Of a stretch of DNA of 31,964 nt, positions 12,548 to 23,100 are shown in pieces. The notes beneath the pieces were generated by a model, which saw only the letters and a list, made by a program, of their open reading frames with translations, made no database searches and was not told the origin of the DNA. This stretch comes from Ettlia oleoabundans. Its lineage: Eukaryota; Chlorophyta; Chlorophyceae; Chlamydomonadales. Position numbers and translations under genes: made by a program. Position 1 is the stretch's first letter, and each line of letters begins with the position of its first letter. The stretch spans positions 1 through 31,964 of the forward strand of contig JAAMXP010001020.1 of NCBI GenBank assembly GCA_019693395.1. Direction: 5' to 3'.

Positions 12548-14741
12548 ATGGCGGCAGCAGTGGAGGAGCCACGAGAGGCGTCCCAGCAGCAATGCCAAGT
12601 ATGCCGCAAGCAGGCGGCCAAGTACTGCTGCCCCAGGTGCCAGCAGCGCACTTGCAGCCTGGAATGCGTCAAGGGTAGGCACCGCCGCCGCCGCCTGCCG
12701 CCTGCCGCTGGCACCACCATACTTGCATCCGTGCCCTCACCAGGCTGCATTGGGGCCATTCCAGCCATGGTGCGGCTGCTCATGCCAATGCCCAAAGTAG
12801 CAGGGCCATTGTCTCAGCTGATGTTCACTCTGCACCGCTGCCGTCGCCCATTCCCCACGAAAGCTTCATCCTCCCTTGCAGCCCACAAGGAGGCCTCCGG
12901 CTGCAGCGGCAAGCGCGACCGCACCGCTTTCGTGGGGCGCGGCGTCTTTGACGAGCGCACCTTCATGTCTGACTACCGCTTCCTGGAGGAGGTCCAGCTG
13001 GCAGATGATGTGGCAAAGCGCAGCAGGCCGCCCGCCCCCAAGCTTGAGATGCCGCAGTTCCTGCAGACCCTGGTCTACCAGGCCCGCCGCCGCGGAGTGC
13101 AGCTGCACATCCTCCCGCCAGGGATGGAGAAGCGGCGCAGCAACAGCACGCGGTACGACGGCCGCACTCAAACACTGAGCTGGCATGTGGAGTGGCGCTT
13201 CCCCGCTGTAGACCTCAAAACCGCAGACACCAAGTGAGGCAGTACCGGTGTGGATGCTGTGGAGGGATGGCGGGCGGTTTGTGCACCATGGGGTGTTCAA
13301 CGGTGCTTTGATGTGCTATGTTATGCTGTGCTATGTCATGCCCCACCACGTGGTCATAGGAGTCACCGATTCCATCATCAACGGTGCATGTGCGGCTGCC
13401 TGCTGCAGGGTGCACGAAAACACGGTGCTGGCTGATCTGCTTAGGCGCCACCTGGCGCTCCAAGCTGGCGCCGCCGCCCGGCACCACGCGCTTAGGGGGT
13501 ACAACGAGGCGGGACAGCAGGCGCTGACGGTGCTGATGCGCAAGGAGCGCACTCCGGTGGGTGCTGAAGTGGGTGGGTGGAGGTGTGAGTGTGGATGGAT
13601 GGTTGGTTGGTTTCTGTTTAGTCTCAAAGGCTGAAAAGAGGGTTCGCATGAAAGCATTATGTGCTTATCTGCGTGGGTGAGCTCACAATGGCAGAGGCAT
13701 CACAGGTTGAAGGGTGCAACACGGCTAGCACCGGGGTGCTTGAGGTCAAGACAGGCATTTTTTCCCTCACAGGGCCGATACTGGGGTGCTTGAGGTCAGG
13801 CTGACATCGCCTTTTCCTCCCAGCAACCCCATCTGCGGGTTATCAGTCCTCTTAAGCACTCCAAACAACCAACACACTAAACCAGCTGTCAAACAACTAA
13901 ATCCTCTGCAACGCAGGCTAATGCCGTTGAGTATTTTGAGATCGATGTCACGCGGCCATTGCGGCAGCAGCTGGTTGGCAAGGTGGTGGTGGAGTTCCCC
14001 ACCTTTCTTGTGCTGCTGCCACGCGAGAGGGACAGCTACAAAGTCCTCCCAACAGCAGAGGCAGCAATAGCAGCAGGAGCGGCTGCAGCGGCAGGATACG
14101 CAGCTGCACCAGCAGCAGCGGAAGGTGGGGCTCCAGGACCAACGGCAGATGGCGGTGTGGGAGGAACAGCGAGAGCAGCAGCAGATGGCGGTGAGGCAGG
14201 TAATAGTCGCATGGCAGCGCCACCTGCAGTGGCAGCGCCTAGAAACCCGCAGCCAGCGGGAGAGCCGGGCGCTGCAACCGCAGCGGCGCCGCCATCAGCA
14301 GCAGCAGAAGACACGCCAGCTGCAGCAGGGGAGACAGTCCAGGCTGCGTTGCCGGCAGTGGCAGCAGCGGCACGACCAGCAGCAGCGATGGAAGAAGGGC
14401 TTCCAGCAGCAGCAGTAACAGCAGCAACAGCTGATGTGCCAGCACGAGCAGCAGCACCAGCAGCAAGTCAGATTGAGGCGCCAGACCAAGCGGCAACATT
14501 GGCATCCCGTGCTGAGGTGGCAGCACAACCAGCTACAGGGCCTCACGGCGAACTTCCATCATCCGCAGGGCAGATTGGCGCAGTAGGGGCCGCCAGCGGG
14601 GCAGGAGGTACAGCAGCAGGGCATGAAACAGCCGGCCCCGCGGCCCAGCTGGTTCCACCACAGGGGCAGGCAGCAGCTGCGGACTCGGAACACAGGCATT
14701 TGCCGCCAGCTACCACACCAGCAGCGACAGTGCCAGCATAA
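12548..14741 (+). CDS. BCD1: Box C/D snoRNA protein 1 (BCD1/ZNHIT6-like), HIT zinc finger
   Basis: Exons are 12548-12674, 12882-13233, 13409-13556 and 13917-14741 (483 residues, all phases match). BCD1 is an assembly factor for box C/D snoRNPs, acting in the nucleus with R2TP/NUFIP-type factors. Residues 16-50 form the HIT zinc finger: C16-x2-C19, C28-x2-C31, C36-x3-C40, then H44 and C50. The sequence after it (SGCSGKRDRT) is typical of ZNHIT6. The conserved C-terminal BCD1 domain follows, with QARRRGVQLHILPPGMEKR in exon 2 and the closing segment YFEIDVTRPL...VVVEFPTF in exon 4. The splice after codon 42 restores the family's CVK-x-HKE sequence, supporting the model. The last 230 or so residues are Ala-rich low complexity not known in the family. 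The frame stays open through it, but an intron from GTAATA near 14197 cannot be excluded. Confidence 0.88.
13733..13798 (+). repeat. 16-base direct repeat in BCD1 intron 3
   Basis: GGGGTGCTTGAGGTCA occurs at 13733-13748 and again exactly at 13783-13798, 50 bases apart, with looser similarity on both sides. It lies in the intron 13557-13916 and has no evident function. A small tandem duplication that has since diverged is the simplest reading. Confidence 0.7.
14046..14500 (+). repeat. GCA/CAG trinucleotide-rich tract in the BCD1 coding tail
   Basis: Interrupted runs of CAG/AGC/GCA units fill this part of BCD1 exon 4. The gene's frame reads them as Ala, the next frame as Gln, and the antisense strand as Leu/Cys. 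The Ala frame is the one continuous with the conserved BCD1 domain. The tract is probably prone to length change by slippage. Confidence 0.65.
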
Positions 14742-15309
14742 GCATAAGCACCACACAAGCGCCGGCAGCACAAGCTAGCAGCAGAGGCGGAAGCAGTGGG
14801 TGGAGCCCCACCAGCAGAGTTGGAGGGGTCGGTAGTTGAGACAGCCCTGACACAATGATATTATGAAGAAAACTGCTGCTGCGCAATGTACTGTCCTAAG
14901 CAGTGAAATGTTGTCCGACTTTGTGCCCTTTTGGATGGTGGCGCCTTTCTGCATCATGTTCATGCGGTTTTCACACACCAATAAGAGATCGCAGTATAAT
15001 ATCGGTTGTAATAGATACCATGATACACAACCAAATCATTAGCAGTCAAAACTCCTCCAGTCTTATCACGTGCTTTCCCCCAGTTGGCGGCTTTCGATCT
15101 GGCTGCTACTGAAACAGGCAATGCCGTGGGCACAACATTGCGCCCAAACTTATCATGGTCAATCAACCCCGTGCCGTCCACCTGGCTGACGTGTCTACCA
15201 TACAGCAGGCGGGGCGGGTTGGCACAGCTCTGCAAGCTATTGAGAAGCGACAGGCCAACAAGTTCCGAAAGGCAGAGGAATTGATACAGCCATGCAAGCT
15301 GCTGCAAGC
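14742..15309. other. Convergent intergenic region of BCD1 and the SDR gene
   Basis: This holds the two 3' UTRs. A TGTAA for the plus-strand gene is at 15007-15011, about 265 bases after its stop. No matching signal for the minus-strand SDR was found. The part from about 15229 to the SDR stop contains a diverged copy of the end of the SDR coding sequence (see repeat entry). Confidence 0.5.
15007..15011 (+). promoter_or_regulatory. TGTAA poly(A) signal of BCD1
   Basis: TGTAA lies within GGTTGTAATAG, 266 bases after the BCD1 stop. It is the only match on this strand between the stop and the convergent gene. Confidence 0.55.
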
Positions 15310-15333
15310 TCAGAGGCCGACGAGTTCAGAGCT
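15229..15333 (-). repeat. Duplicated end of the SDR coding sequence in its 3' UTR
   Basis: The last codons of the SDR gene (SELVGL then TGA, about 15293-15333) recur in diverged form about 62 bases downstream (15229-15271). There TCGGAACTTGTTGGCC matches TCTGAACTCGTCGGCC, and both copies are followed by a TTGCA-containing tail. The second copy also reads SELVGL in one frame, so the differences inside that stretch are mostly third-position changes. Confidence 0.6.
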
Positions 15334-17873
15334 GACCTCCCACAGCTTAGTCGCCACGCCTGTGTCGTAGCTCTCCTTGCTGCTGCTGATGGGGCGGCAC
15401 TTGTCCCAGTACTTTGCGGTCACGCCCTCCACCTCTGGGGAGGAAGCTAGATAGATGGAGGTCTGCAGCAGGGGGGGCAATAGGGGTCAACACATGCAGC
15501 TAGGTGGATGGAGGTCTACAGCAGCGGGGGCAGTACAGGCAGCCAGGTGGATGAAAGTCTGCGCTGTGGGCGCAATGCAGAGTGGGGGCAATACAGGCAT
15601 CTAGGTGCAAAGAAAGGCTCAGCAGCGGGGAGGAGTACAGGTTGGCTGCCTTGCAACATTGCAGGATGAGCTGCTCTGCTGGAGCAACCCCTTGCACAAA
15701 GTTGCACCTGTTGCAAAACAACGCAAGGCAACTCAACAGGTGGTGAAGCGTTGGAGGTGGTTGCCGCCCGCCTAGCCCAAGGCTGACAAACAACCACTGG
15801 TTGAGAAAGGAGGTGGGCGCATTGCCCAACCAAACACTTTTGGCAACAATCCCTACATACAACTCAACAAGCATGCCAAATTGGAGTAAAGCCACGTAAG
15901 ACCCCACACCGGAGGAATGCCACCTAACATCTCACCTGGGCGCCCTGCTCCGGCGTCAGCGAAAAGGCCTTGCCCAGCTGCAGCAGAGGTTGCTGCCACC
16001 ACGCTGTCTGCTCAGGCAGCAAGTACCGAGCCAGCTCTGTGTCGACAACGCCTGGGTGCAGTGTGTTGGCTGCACAAAACAGATGCAAGGTGGCAGGGAT
16101 CAAGACTTTGATGGGGTGGCAGTTGTGGTGTGTGGGCAGGCACTGGCGGATGAGTTCCGAGGCAACCGAGATGCAGCTTGCTAGCCGAACAGATGCACCC
16201 AGCGTTAGGCAGTGCTGCCTTGCCAGAAGAAAGTAAAGCAAGTGAGGACAGCACAGCATGGGATATTTTCACACGTGCATGAAAATTCCACACATATACG
16301 CTAGCTGGCAGACACGCGGTTCCCAACCCCAGGTGATTTACAGCAACCTGAGTTGCAGCTAAATGCTGAACAAACAATACGCACGCACAACTGAACAGAT
16401 TATACTTGAATTTGCAGGTGAACGGGAATACAACCACACACCTGTGCAGTTGGCTTGGGGGCCCAGCCGCCGCACAAGCTCATAAGTGAACAGCACGTTT
16501 GCCAGCTTGCTCTGCCCGTAGGCGCGCCATGGGTCGTAGCTTTTCTGGGACTGCAGGTCGTCAAAGTTCATGTGGCCAAAGAAGTGCGCTGCGGAGCTGA
16601 CGTTAACGATGCGGCTCGGCCGGTCGGGGTTGCTGCACATCAGTCGGATTGGGCAGGAGAGGAAAAATCAGGGGCAGAAGGCATGTAACAGTTGGTAGCA
16701 GCTGTAAGCAACACATCATAACCACCAACAGAAACAAACTCAGGCAGAGGCCGTGGGCACCCGTGAGGATCAGAAGGGCACGGGGGTTGGCAATCGATGC
16801 CCTTGCCACTCGCGCATGCACCTCAGCAGCGGCAGCAGCATGGAAGTCAGCAGGAAGTGGCCGAGGTGGTTCACCCCCAGCTGATACTCGAAACCATCCT
16901 TGGTCTGCAACTGGGGGCATGCCATGACGCCTGCACGTGCCCAAGGGGAAACAACAACTTATGCACTCAGGCAATGAGCGGCGCAGACGCAGGCAGGCAG
17001 GGCACGGTTGTACTGGCAGGAAGCCTTTCATTCAAGAAGTATTGAATAAAGGTCCTCCCGCCATTCACCGGCATTGTTCACAAGGACGTCCAGCGGTAGG
17101 CCAAAGTCCTGCGCCCGCTTGGCCCACTCCCGCACGCTGGATAGGTCGGCAAGGTCAAATGTGGCAACCTCAATCCCGCGTGCTGTTGGCACCAGCTCCC
17201 TGTGCATAAGATTCCACAACAAGATTTAGGCTTGCCCATCAAAACAAGCAAGGCTGAGTGAAATGAGCGAGGTAGACACGAAGGGTCAGGTTTGCAGCCG
17301 GGCTGGCAGCTATCATTTGGGTGCGTTACTTGGCCGTGAAGGGACAACCCAGGCGGCTGTTGCAGTAGTATGGCAGCCATATTGCGACGCTCACCTGAGC
17401 TTGGCGCGGGCCGCTTCTGCTTTGTCCTTGTCGCGACAGCCCATCACTACGTAATAGTCACGCTGTAATAACGCCTTCGCCGTCTCAAAGCCAATGCCTA
17501 TAGCGCAACGGCAGAAACTTCAATAGTCCTGACGTGGGACTATGTTTGGGATTCAAGCAAAGCAGCTACAAGCCTAAATGTGCACTGATGACGCATATTA
17601 CTCAACCGTTGTTGGCACCACGGAATGAGGAGGAGGCTTACCAGTATTTGCGCCAGTGATCAATGCCACCTTGTAGTCACGCGGCCCGGCAGCACCGGGC
17701 GGCGGCCCTCCAGCCGCGGCTGCAGGCGGCGGACCGCTGCTTGCGCTGCAATGGAAGGATCGCTTAGCTGTTGCAGGCAACCAATATTGCCGCATTTGTT
17801 TTGCTGCTGCAACGGAGTTTTGCAGGGCGCCTGCAACGGCGCCTTGACCGCAACTGAGACTGTGTACACGCAT
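15310..17873 (-). CDS. Short-chain dehydrogenase/reductase, 350 residues, organelle presequence
   Basis: Exons (5' to 3'): 17642-17873, 17395-17497, 17069-17199, 16822-16930, 16442-16632, 15936-16069, 15310-15462; total 351 codons with clean phases. It is a classical SDR with a Rossmann fold and NAD(P)H-dependent oxidoreductase activity. The cofactor motif TGANTGIG is at residues 73-80, NNAG at 153-156, the catalytic Ser in VNVSSAA at 204/205, and YGQSK with Tyr230 and Lys234; HPG follows at 260-262. Basic residues (R99, K102) after the second strand hint at NADPH. The overall pattern is nearest the retinol-dehydrogenase/WWOX/TIC32-like SDRs, and the substrate cannot be told. The first 65 residues lack acidic residues, are Ser/Ala/Arg-rich and end in a Pro/Ala/Gly linker, fitting import into plastid or mitochondrion. 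Confidence 0.88.
15445..15641 (-). repeat. Four diverged tandem copies spanning the last SDR 3' splice site
   Basis: A unit of about 40 bases that covers the real acceptor and the start of exon 7 (15445-15484) recurs at 15498-15539, 15541-15580 and 15599-15641, with growing divergence. On the gene strand the first copy reads CTGCTGCAG then ACCTCCATC. The second reads CTGCTGTAG then ACCTCCATC, so it keeps an AG and the exon start. The copies lie in the last intron (15463-15935) and look like decoy acceptors made by tandem duplication. Confidence 0.7.
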
Positions 17874-18068
17874 CTGCCACCCTAATATGGCTATTGAAGC
17901 ATCACAAATGCCTATTGACTGGCGTATTGTATCTCCGGCCCGCATGCTGCCCGTGCTGTGGTGGCGTGGCTTTGCTGGAAGCAACTGTGGGGTAGAAACA
18001 CGCCAAATGTTGCCTAGTAAGCTCCGAGCGGCGGTCCAAGGCGGATGGTGCACCTGTGGACGTAGTAA
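17874..18068. promoter_or_regulatory. Compact divergent promoter region (SDR / zinc-finger gene)
   Basis: Only 195 bases separate the SDR start codon on the minus strand from the ATG at 18069 on the plus strand, so the two genes probably share a bidirectional promoter. No clear TATA box or named operator was recognised. Confidence 0.45.
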
Positions 18069-19732
18069 ATGCCGAGCGCAGCCGACTTCAAGCGGGCATT
18101 TGAGCTTAGCGCCGGAGACAGACTGGGGGACAAGCAAAAGTTTGAGATAATCGACAGTGTACTCGGACACGAAGTAAGAAGTTACAGTGCTCGCGTGATC
18201 ACTGGGGGGTCGGCCCAGCGTGGCGCCCCCAGCGGGCGAGGCCATCAATACAAAGTATTGCCCCATCTGCTTCTCAATAGCAACGCGGGCCTGCAGGTCA
18301 AGGAGCAGAACGAGCGCTATGAGTTTCTTACACAGCTGATGGTTGACTGGCGAGCGGGCACTGCCGCAGGTGGGAGCTGTGTGCGACCCTCTTGTGGTGA
18401 GGGGTTGTGCTTCCGCTGTTACCACCCGGCTTCGACCGTAGCAGACATGTGGCGGCAGGTTGCAACTACGTTACCCTTCTTATGCCTTGGTAACTAAAAT
18501 GCAGTGGGCAAGCGGCTGGATGAGCGCAAGCGACAGCTGGCGAACGGGTTCATTGCGAGGACGCACACCCCACGCATTGTCTACTCAGCATACGGGGTGA
18601 GCAGCAGAGCAAGTCATTGCCGCCATCCCTTTCTGCAATGGTCTTCCCTCAGCCCTGCATAAAGTATGTTCGCAGCTGAACGCAAAGATGATGCAGCCAG
18701 TTCTGGCAACATTGCAGCTGTGCAACATCTCAATGTGGTGTTGCTGCTACGGCCTCTCACGTTGCGGCTATCTGTTGTGCTGGCAAGCTGCAGAGCCCTT
18801 ATGAGTGCATGTATGGCACCCCCAAGGTCACCTGCCTGGATGAAGAGGGCAAACAGTTCAAGTTGGTAGCTCTAGGCAAAGCGGTGCGGCGGCGAGACAT
18901 CCCCACACTAGCGGAGCAGAAGGTGGCGGAGCGAGAAGCCAAGGGGCAGGGGCGGGAGGAGGTGTCAGCAGAAGGTGGGCTGGCACAGCTGCTATTCAGC
19001 TTCTAACAAATTGGGTGCAGGCTGCACACCCCAACAGCAAGTTCAGTAGTCTAAAAACGTCAGCCTGCCTGACACTGACAGTTGAGTGCGATTGTTGCCA
19101 ACTTGCCTGTTGCTTCCTGCTTCCCTAATGCATTGATCCCGTGCTGACAGACAAGGCGCGGTATTTGAAGGCAAGTGGGCAGCGCGGTTGTATAGCCAAC
19201 TTGCTTGAGGCTGTATGCTTGCGCTGTGCGTCGTCCATATGTTGATTGTCGTCAGGCAGCGAAGACTCCTTTTGTCATATATTAGTAAAAGCTGAGCCCC
19301 GTCTACACAATCCACCTGCAGGGCTATCGTGTCATCAAGTCACGATTCGGCTCCAGCAAGTGTGCCATCTGCGGTGAGGTGATTGACCCTGGTAGCAAAA
19401 TTGCGAAAGAGGAAAGGAAGAGCTCCAGGGGCGGCTGGTCCCACGCAGCCTGCGTGGTGCGGCAGCTCAAGGCGGCAGAGCGTGGGATGACAGAGGAGAA
19501 GAAGGCTGTTGAGGAGGTTGGGCCCGGTGGAGTATCGCCGGCAGCTACGAGCAAGAGGCGTACGCAACAACGGTCTGGCAGCACCAAGGCAGCTGGTGCT
19601 GAGGAGGCGGGTGACGCGGCATGGGCCGACAGTGGGTCGGCAGAAGCTCGGGGCAGGAAGCGCAAGCAGCAGAGGGCGGGCGGCAGCAGCAAGGCATCGC
19701 ATGCGGCAGAGAGCAATCAGCGTGGGCGCTAG
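18069..19732 (+). CDS. Unrecognised protein with C2HC (PARP-finger-like) zinc motif, about 282 residues
   Basis: Proposed exons: 18069-18173, 18297-18369, 18505-18596, 18794-18961 and 19322-19732. Phases match throughout, but the fourth donor (GTGTCA) is weak; the better GT 12 bases on gives an early stop. The protein begins MPSAADFKRAFELSAGDRLG and has charged helical stretches. The last exon carries C-x2-C...GGWSH-x2-C with 23 residues between the second Cys and His. This resembles PARP-type DNA-nick-sensing fingers (C-x2-C-x28-30-H-x2-C), though shorter. The tail is Lys/Arg/Ala/Ser-rich with RGRKRKQQR, a likely nuclear signal. A nuclear DNA- or chromatin-binding role is inferred only. The gene runs in the same direction as the SNF2 ATPase 370 bases on. 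No TGTAA was found after the stop. Confidence 0.6.
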
Positions 19733-20101
19733 CGGCCCGCATCCGAGGAATAATCTTAACGGGAATGTCTGCAAGGTCGGCGGGGTCTGCAACAGGCTGG
19801 GTTGGGCGACAGCAACAGGAAAGTTGTCAGCAATGCATTGGGGCCGGGACACGAGTGGGTGAAGCCGGTCACTTACGTTGTTCACCTTCAACATGTACAA
19901 TCTGGTTATCAACCAGGCTTGCAGTACAGAAGATACCACAAAGAAGAAAGCGCCGCCATTTGAATCCAAATTCAGGCAGTCAACAAGAGCGTCGTATCTT
20001 AGCCAGCTTCCCCTATATTTTCTCTCGTATTGATCTCGCAATCCACTTCATTTTGCCAAACACGATGTACCGTGATCAGGCTTGAGAAGCCCTGACTGGC
20101 G
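19733..20101 (+). promoter_or_regulatory. Intergenic region before the SNF2 gene
   Basis: This 369-base gap holds the 3' UTR of the zinc-finger gene and the promoter of the SNF2 gene. It becomes AT-richer towards the SNF2 start (around 20015-20060), as expected for a promoter or 5' UTR. No TGTAA and no clear TATA box were seen. A long minus-strand open frame crosses it but has no coding character. Confidence 0.4.
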
Positions 20102-23100
20102 ATGCCTCCCGGCAAGCGGAAGGCCGCCGGACCGCCCGCTCATCTGACAAGTACTTCATCGCGAGAGGAGGTCGAGGCGTGGCTGGAGGCCGCGCTTCCC
20201 AAAGACCTTGCGCACAAGGTCTGTCTGGCATCCTGCCGGCCAATTGCAAGCAGGGCACTCGTGATCGCGCAAGGATTGTTTCTCGACAAAAAGTGAGCAC
20301 GCTGCACGACGCAGCCAGTGACCTCTGCCGCCAGGCCCATCCGCTGCCCGTCGCCAACACGACAATGTCGCTGCTGCTGCCCCCGCTCGACTGTGGTGTT
20401 GCGTGCGTTCAGGTCATCATGCAATGGAGCGATCGTGGAGAGCTGTTTGATGGCGAGACCCTGCTGGCGGCAGATGAGCAGCTGCTCGTTGATACTGGCG
20501 CCTCCCGTACTGTCGCAAGGCGCATTCTTGTGAAGCTGCAAGAGGTTAGCGCACTTTGCCGCCCCCGCCGCCAGCAGGGGTTGCCTGCATGCTCAGCGCC
20601 ATCTTAACATAGCAGGCAATCACATTACTTGGAACGCATAGAAAAAACGGGAGACAATTGCTGCATCTTGGCAGAATGCAATATAGTAAGGTGTGCAAAA
20701 TTCAAACGCTCTGTTCTGCCCGCAGGCATCACCTATTCCCAGCCAGCAGAAGGCAGCTGGGAAAAAGAATGTGGAACCTAAGGAGAGACCGGCATCAGCA
20801 GAGGGCCAGGAGGCAGCAGAGGATGCTGGGCAGCTGCAGGATGAGGAGGACGAGCAGCTGGGTGCTGACGATGATGCAGCTCTGGATGACCATGCTATGC
20901 CGCCATCCACGGGCCATGGCCCACGCCGCGGCTCTGGTAAGCGGAGACCCCTCTGCAGCTGCTGCAGCAGCAAGGAGAGGCGGACGACCTGCAAGCTGAT
21001 GACAGTCAGCCTGCCCCGCGTATGCTGACGCGCAGGCAGCGCCGCCAGCAAGAGGCTGCCACTCAGCGTCAGCAGCTTGAGCTTGATGACACAGAGGAGC
21101 TAGAAGAGCAGCTTACCGAGGAGAAGCAGCGCCCCGCCAGGAAGTCACGCATCAGCTCGGTAGTGGTGGTGCAGCACCCAAGCCAGCCAGCTCCAGCAAC
21201 CCAGCGTCCGACACAGCAGCGGAAAAGGCAGCAAGAGCAGGTGAGTGTTCTGGGTGCTGCTCCGTGTTGCTCTTTAGCTTCGCTCCGGCCTGCTTCACAC
21301 CACTGTCAGGGCTTGAGCGCTGCAAGCTGACTATCCTGTACCTACTCATGCCTGCCGGCGTCGTTCAGATGTCATCCCCTCAACTACAACCTCGTCTGGC
21401 TAACTGCTCACTAACATTGGTCCCATTGCATGCAACGCAGCAAGATGGTGCTGACAGGGAGGGTGAGGTGGCTGAGAGGCGGCAGGAGGAGCCGATGGTA
21501 GTCGAAGATCTGGGGCCCGAGGCACGCAGGTAGGAGCTGCAATGCCTTGCAGTGCAGCCTGTCTTTGCCACACTTGTCCTTAGTTGTGGTATCCTGTATA
21601 TGCATTAACGCACAGTGCACAATCTTGATACCAGCTTGGTGGCTTCTGCCGACTCTACTGCAGCGTGCTCTCCTGCCATCTTGCATCGGATCCTTGGCAG
21701 TAGCTAAACGGCTCAGACCTCAGTTCATGTTTCTTGGGCTGTGCCTGCTGGAAATGCTGCGCCTGATGTGGGCTATCTCTGCAGTAACCAGTACGAGATG
21801 GATTGGGAGCAGCGGTGCCGGGCAGGCATGGAGGAGATCCTGCGCGATTTTATGAATCTGGAGCAGGTGAGGGAACAGTACTTTCCACATCACACTCTGT
21901 CGGCAGCTTTGACTGATGGAAATATCCCGCACTCAGCTGGCAGCAAGATCTGGCGATCTTGTTGTTGCAGCTCAATGATTTGGGTGTTGTTGCATCTGGC
22001 TTGCTCCTTCAGCACTGACATGCCAGCCGACCCTTGTGCTGCCTGCTCGCTGCTCTTCTGCTTTTGTTTCTCACAGCTGACGGCATTTGTGGAGCATATC
22101 ACTGAGGACTGGGATGCACAGGCAGATCGGTGCCTGCAGGAATACCGGATGAAGGATGGCAGGAAGTGGGTGCTTCCATTTTGAGTACCAGTATCGGCCT
22201 ATCATGGAGCCAATTGCAAGATGTGCAACAAACTGTACACATGTCACATGCTAACCTGTTGGGGCCGACTCTTTCTCTGCTTTGTTGACAGCTTGTAGAT
22301 GCCTCTTGTCACCTGGGTTGATATCATATCTCAAAGTATCAGCCACATGGTTTCTGGTTTGCATTGCGGGATTGTTTACCCTGCAGGCAATGGGTTGCCC
22401 ACAAGCGCACAGACCCCATTGTGAAGAAGCTGATGCGCCTGCTCTTCACTGGGACCTTGGAGGGCAGAACCACACAGAACGGAGGTAGGAGGAGGGGGAA
22501 GGGGTTACGGTTAGGGAGCAGGAGCAGCGCGATGTGTATGCTCCCTTTTAGTGCAATCCACAGTTCGCTGCCTGATGCATCGCAGTCCACTATCTGCATC
22601 GCAGTCCACTATCTGTTGTCCGCCCTGGACTTGGTGTAATCTTGTGTCTGCTGCTTTATAGGCGGTGGCATGAGCAAAGAGGGCCTTGTGGAGTACCTGC
22701 AGTCGGAGTTCTGCCAGGAGGCTGTGAAAGCGTATGTGGACCAGCGCCTGCGCCTGCGCTACCAGGCAAGAATACTTCACCTATCTGTTTACGCTGAATA
22801 TGGAAATAATGGCAAGCACTGCGAAACGACTGGTGAAGCTGTGGTAGGGAGTTAGCATCGGTGTGGAAGGAGTTGGGGTGGGGTTGGCCGCACTTGCCTG
22901 GATATGTCTTACTATGTTAGTCAAGGTCCGCCTACCCTTCGCCATGACCACCCCCTGCAGAACCTGCCTGCTACTGAGGATCCTTACTGCCTTCTGTGGG
23001 ACTGTTGGAACTTCCCGCTGGGCCCAAAAAAACCTGTACAGGATGTGAGTTGATAGGTAACTTATGAGGGTTTGCGCTCACACGAACAATGGGCTTAGGG

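Noticed and set aside
14125..14418. Gln-rich 97-codon ORF in the +1 frame of the BCD1 tail
   Set aside because: It is only the alternate reading of the CAG/GCA tract. The Ala frame continues from the conserved domain.
14960..15307. 115-codon minus-strand ORF after the SDR stop, considered as a mobile-element fragment
   Set aside because: It shows no transposase, reverse transcriptase or integrase motif. Its only recognisable part is the duplicated SELVGL end of the SDR gene.
15445..15641. CRISPR-like or satellite array
   Set aside because: Copies differ strongly, spacing is irregular, and the unit matches the SDR exon border, so it is a local tandem duplication.
19340..20041. 233-codon minus-strand ORF opposite the zinc-finger exon
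   Set aside because: It is Leu/Pro/Arg-rich with no domain and overlaps the conserved C-x2-C...H-x2-C exon on the plus strand. It is a composition shadow.
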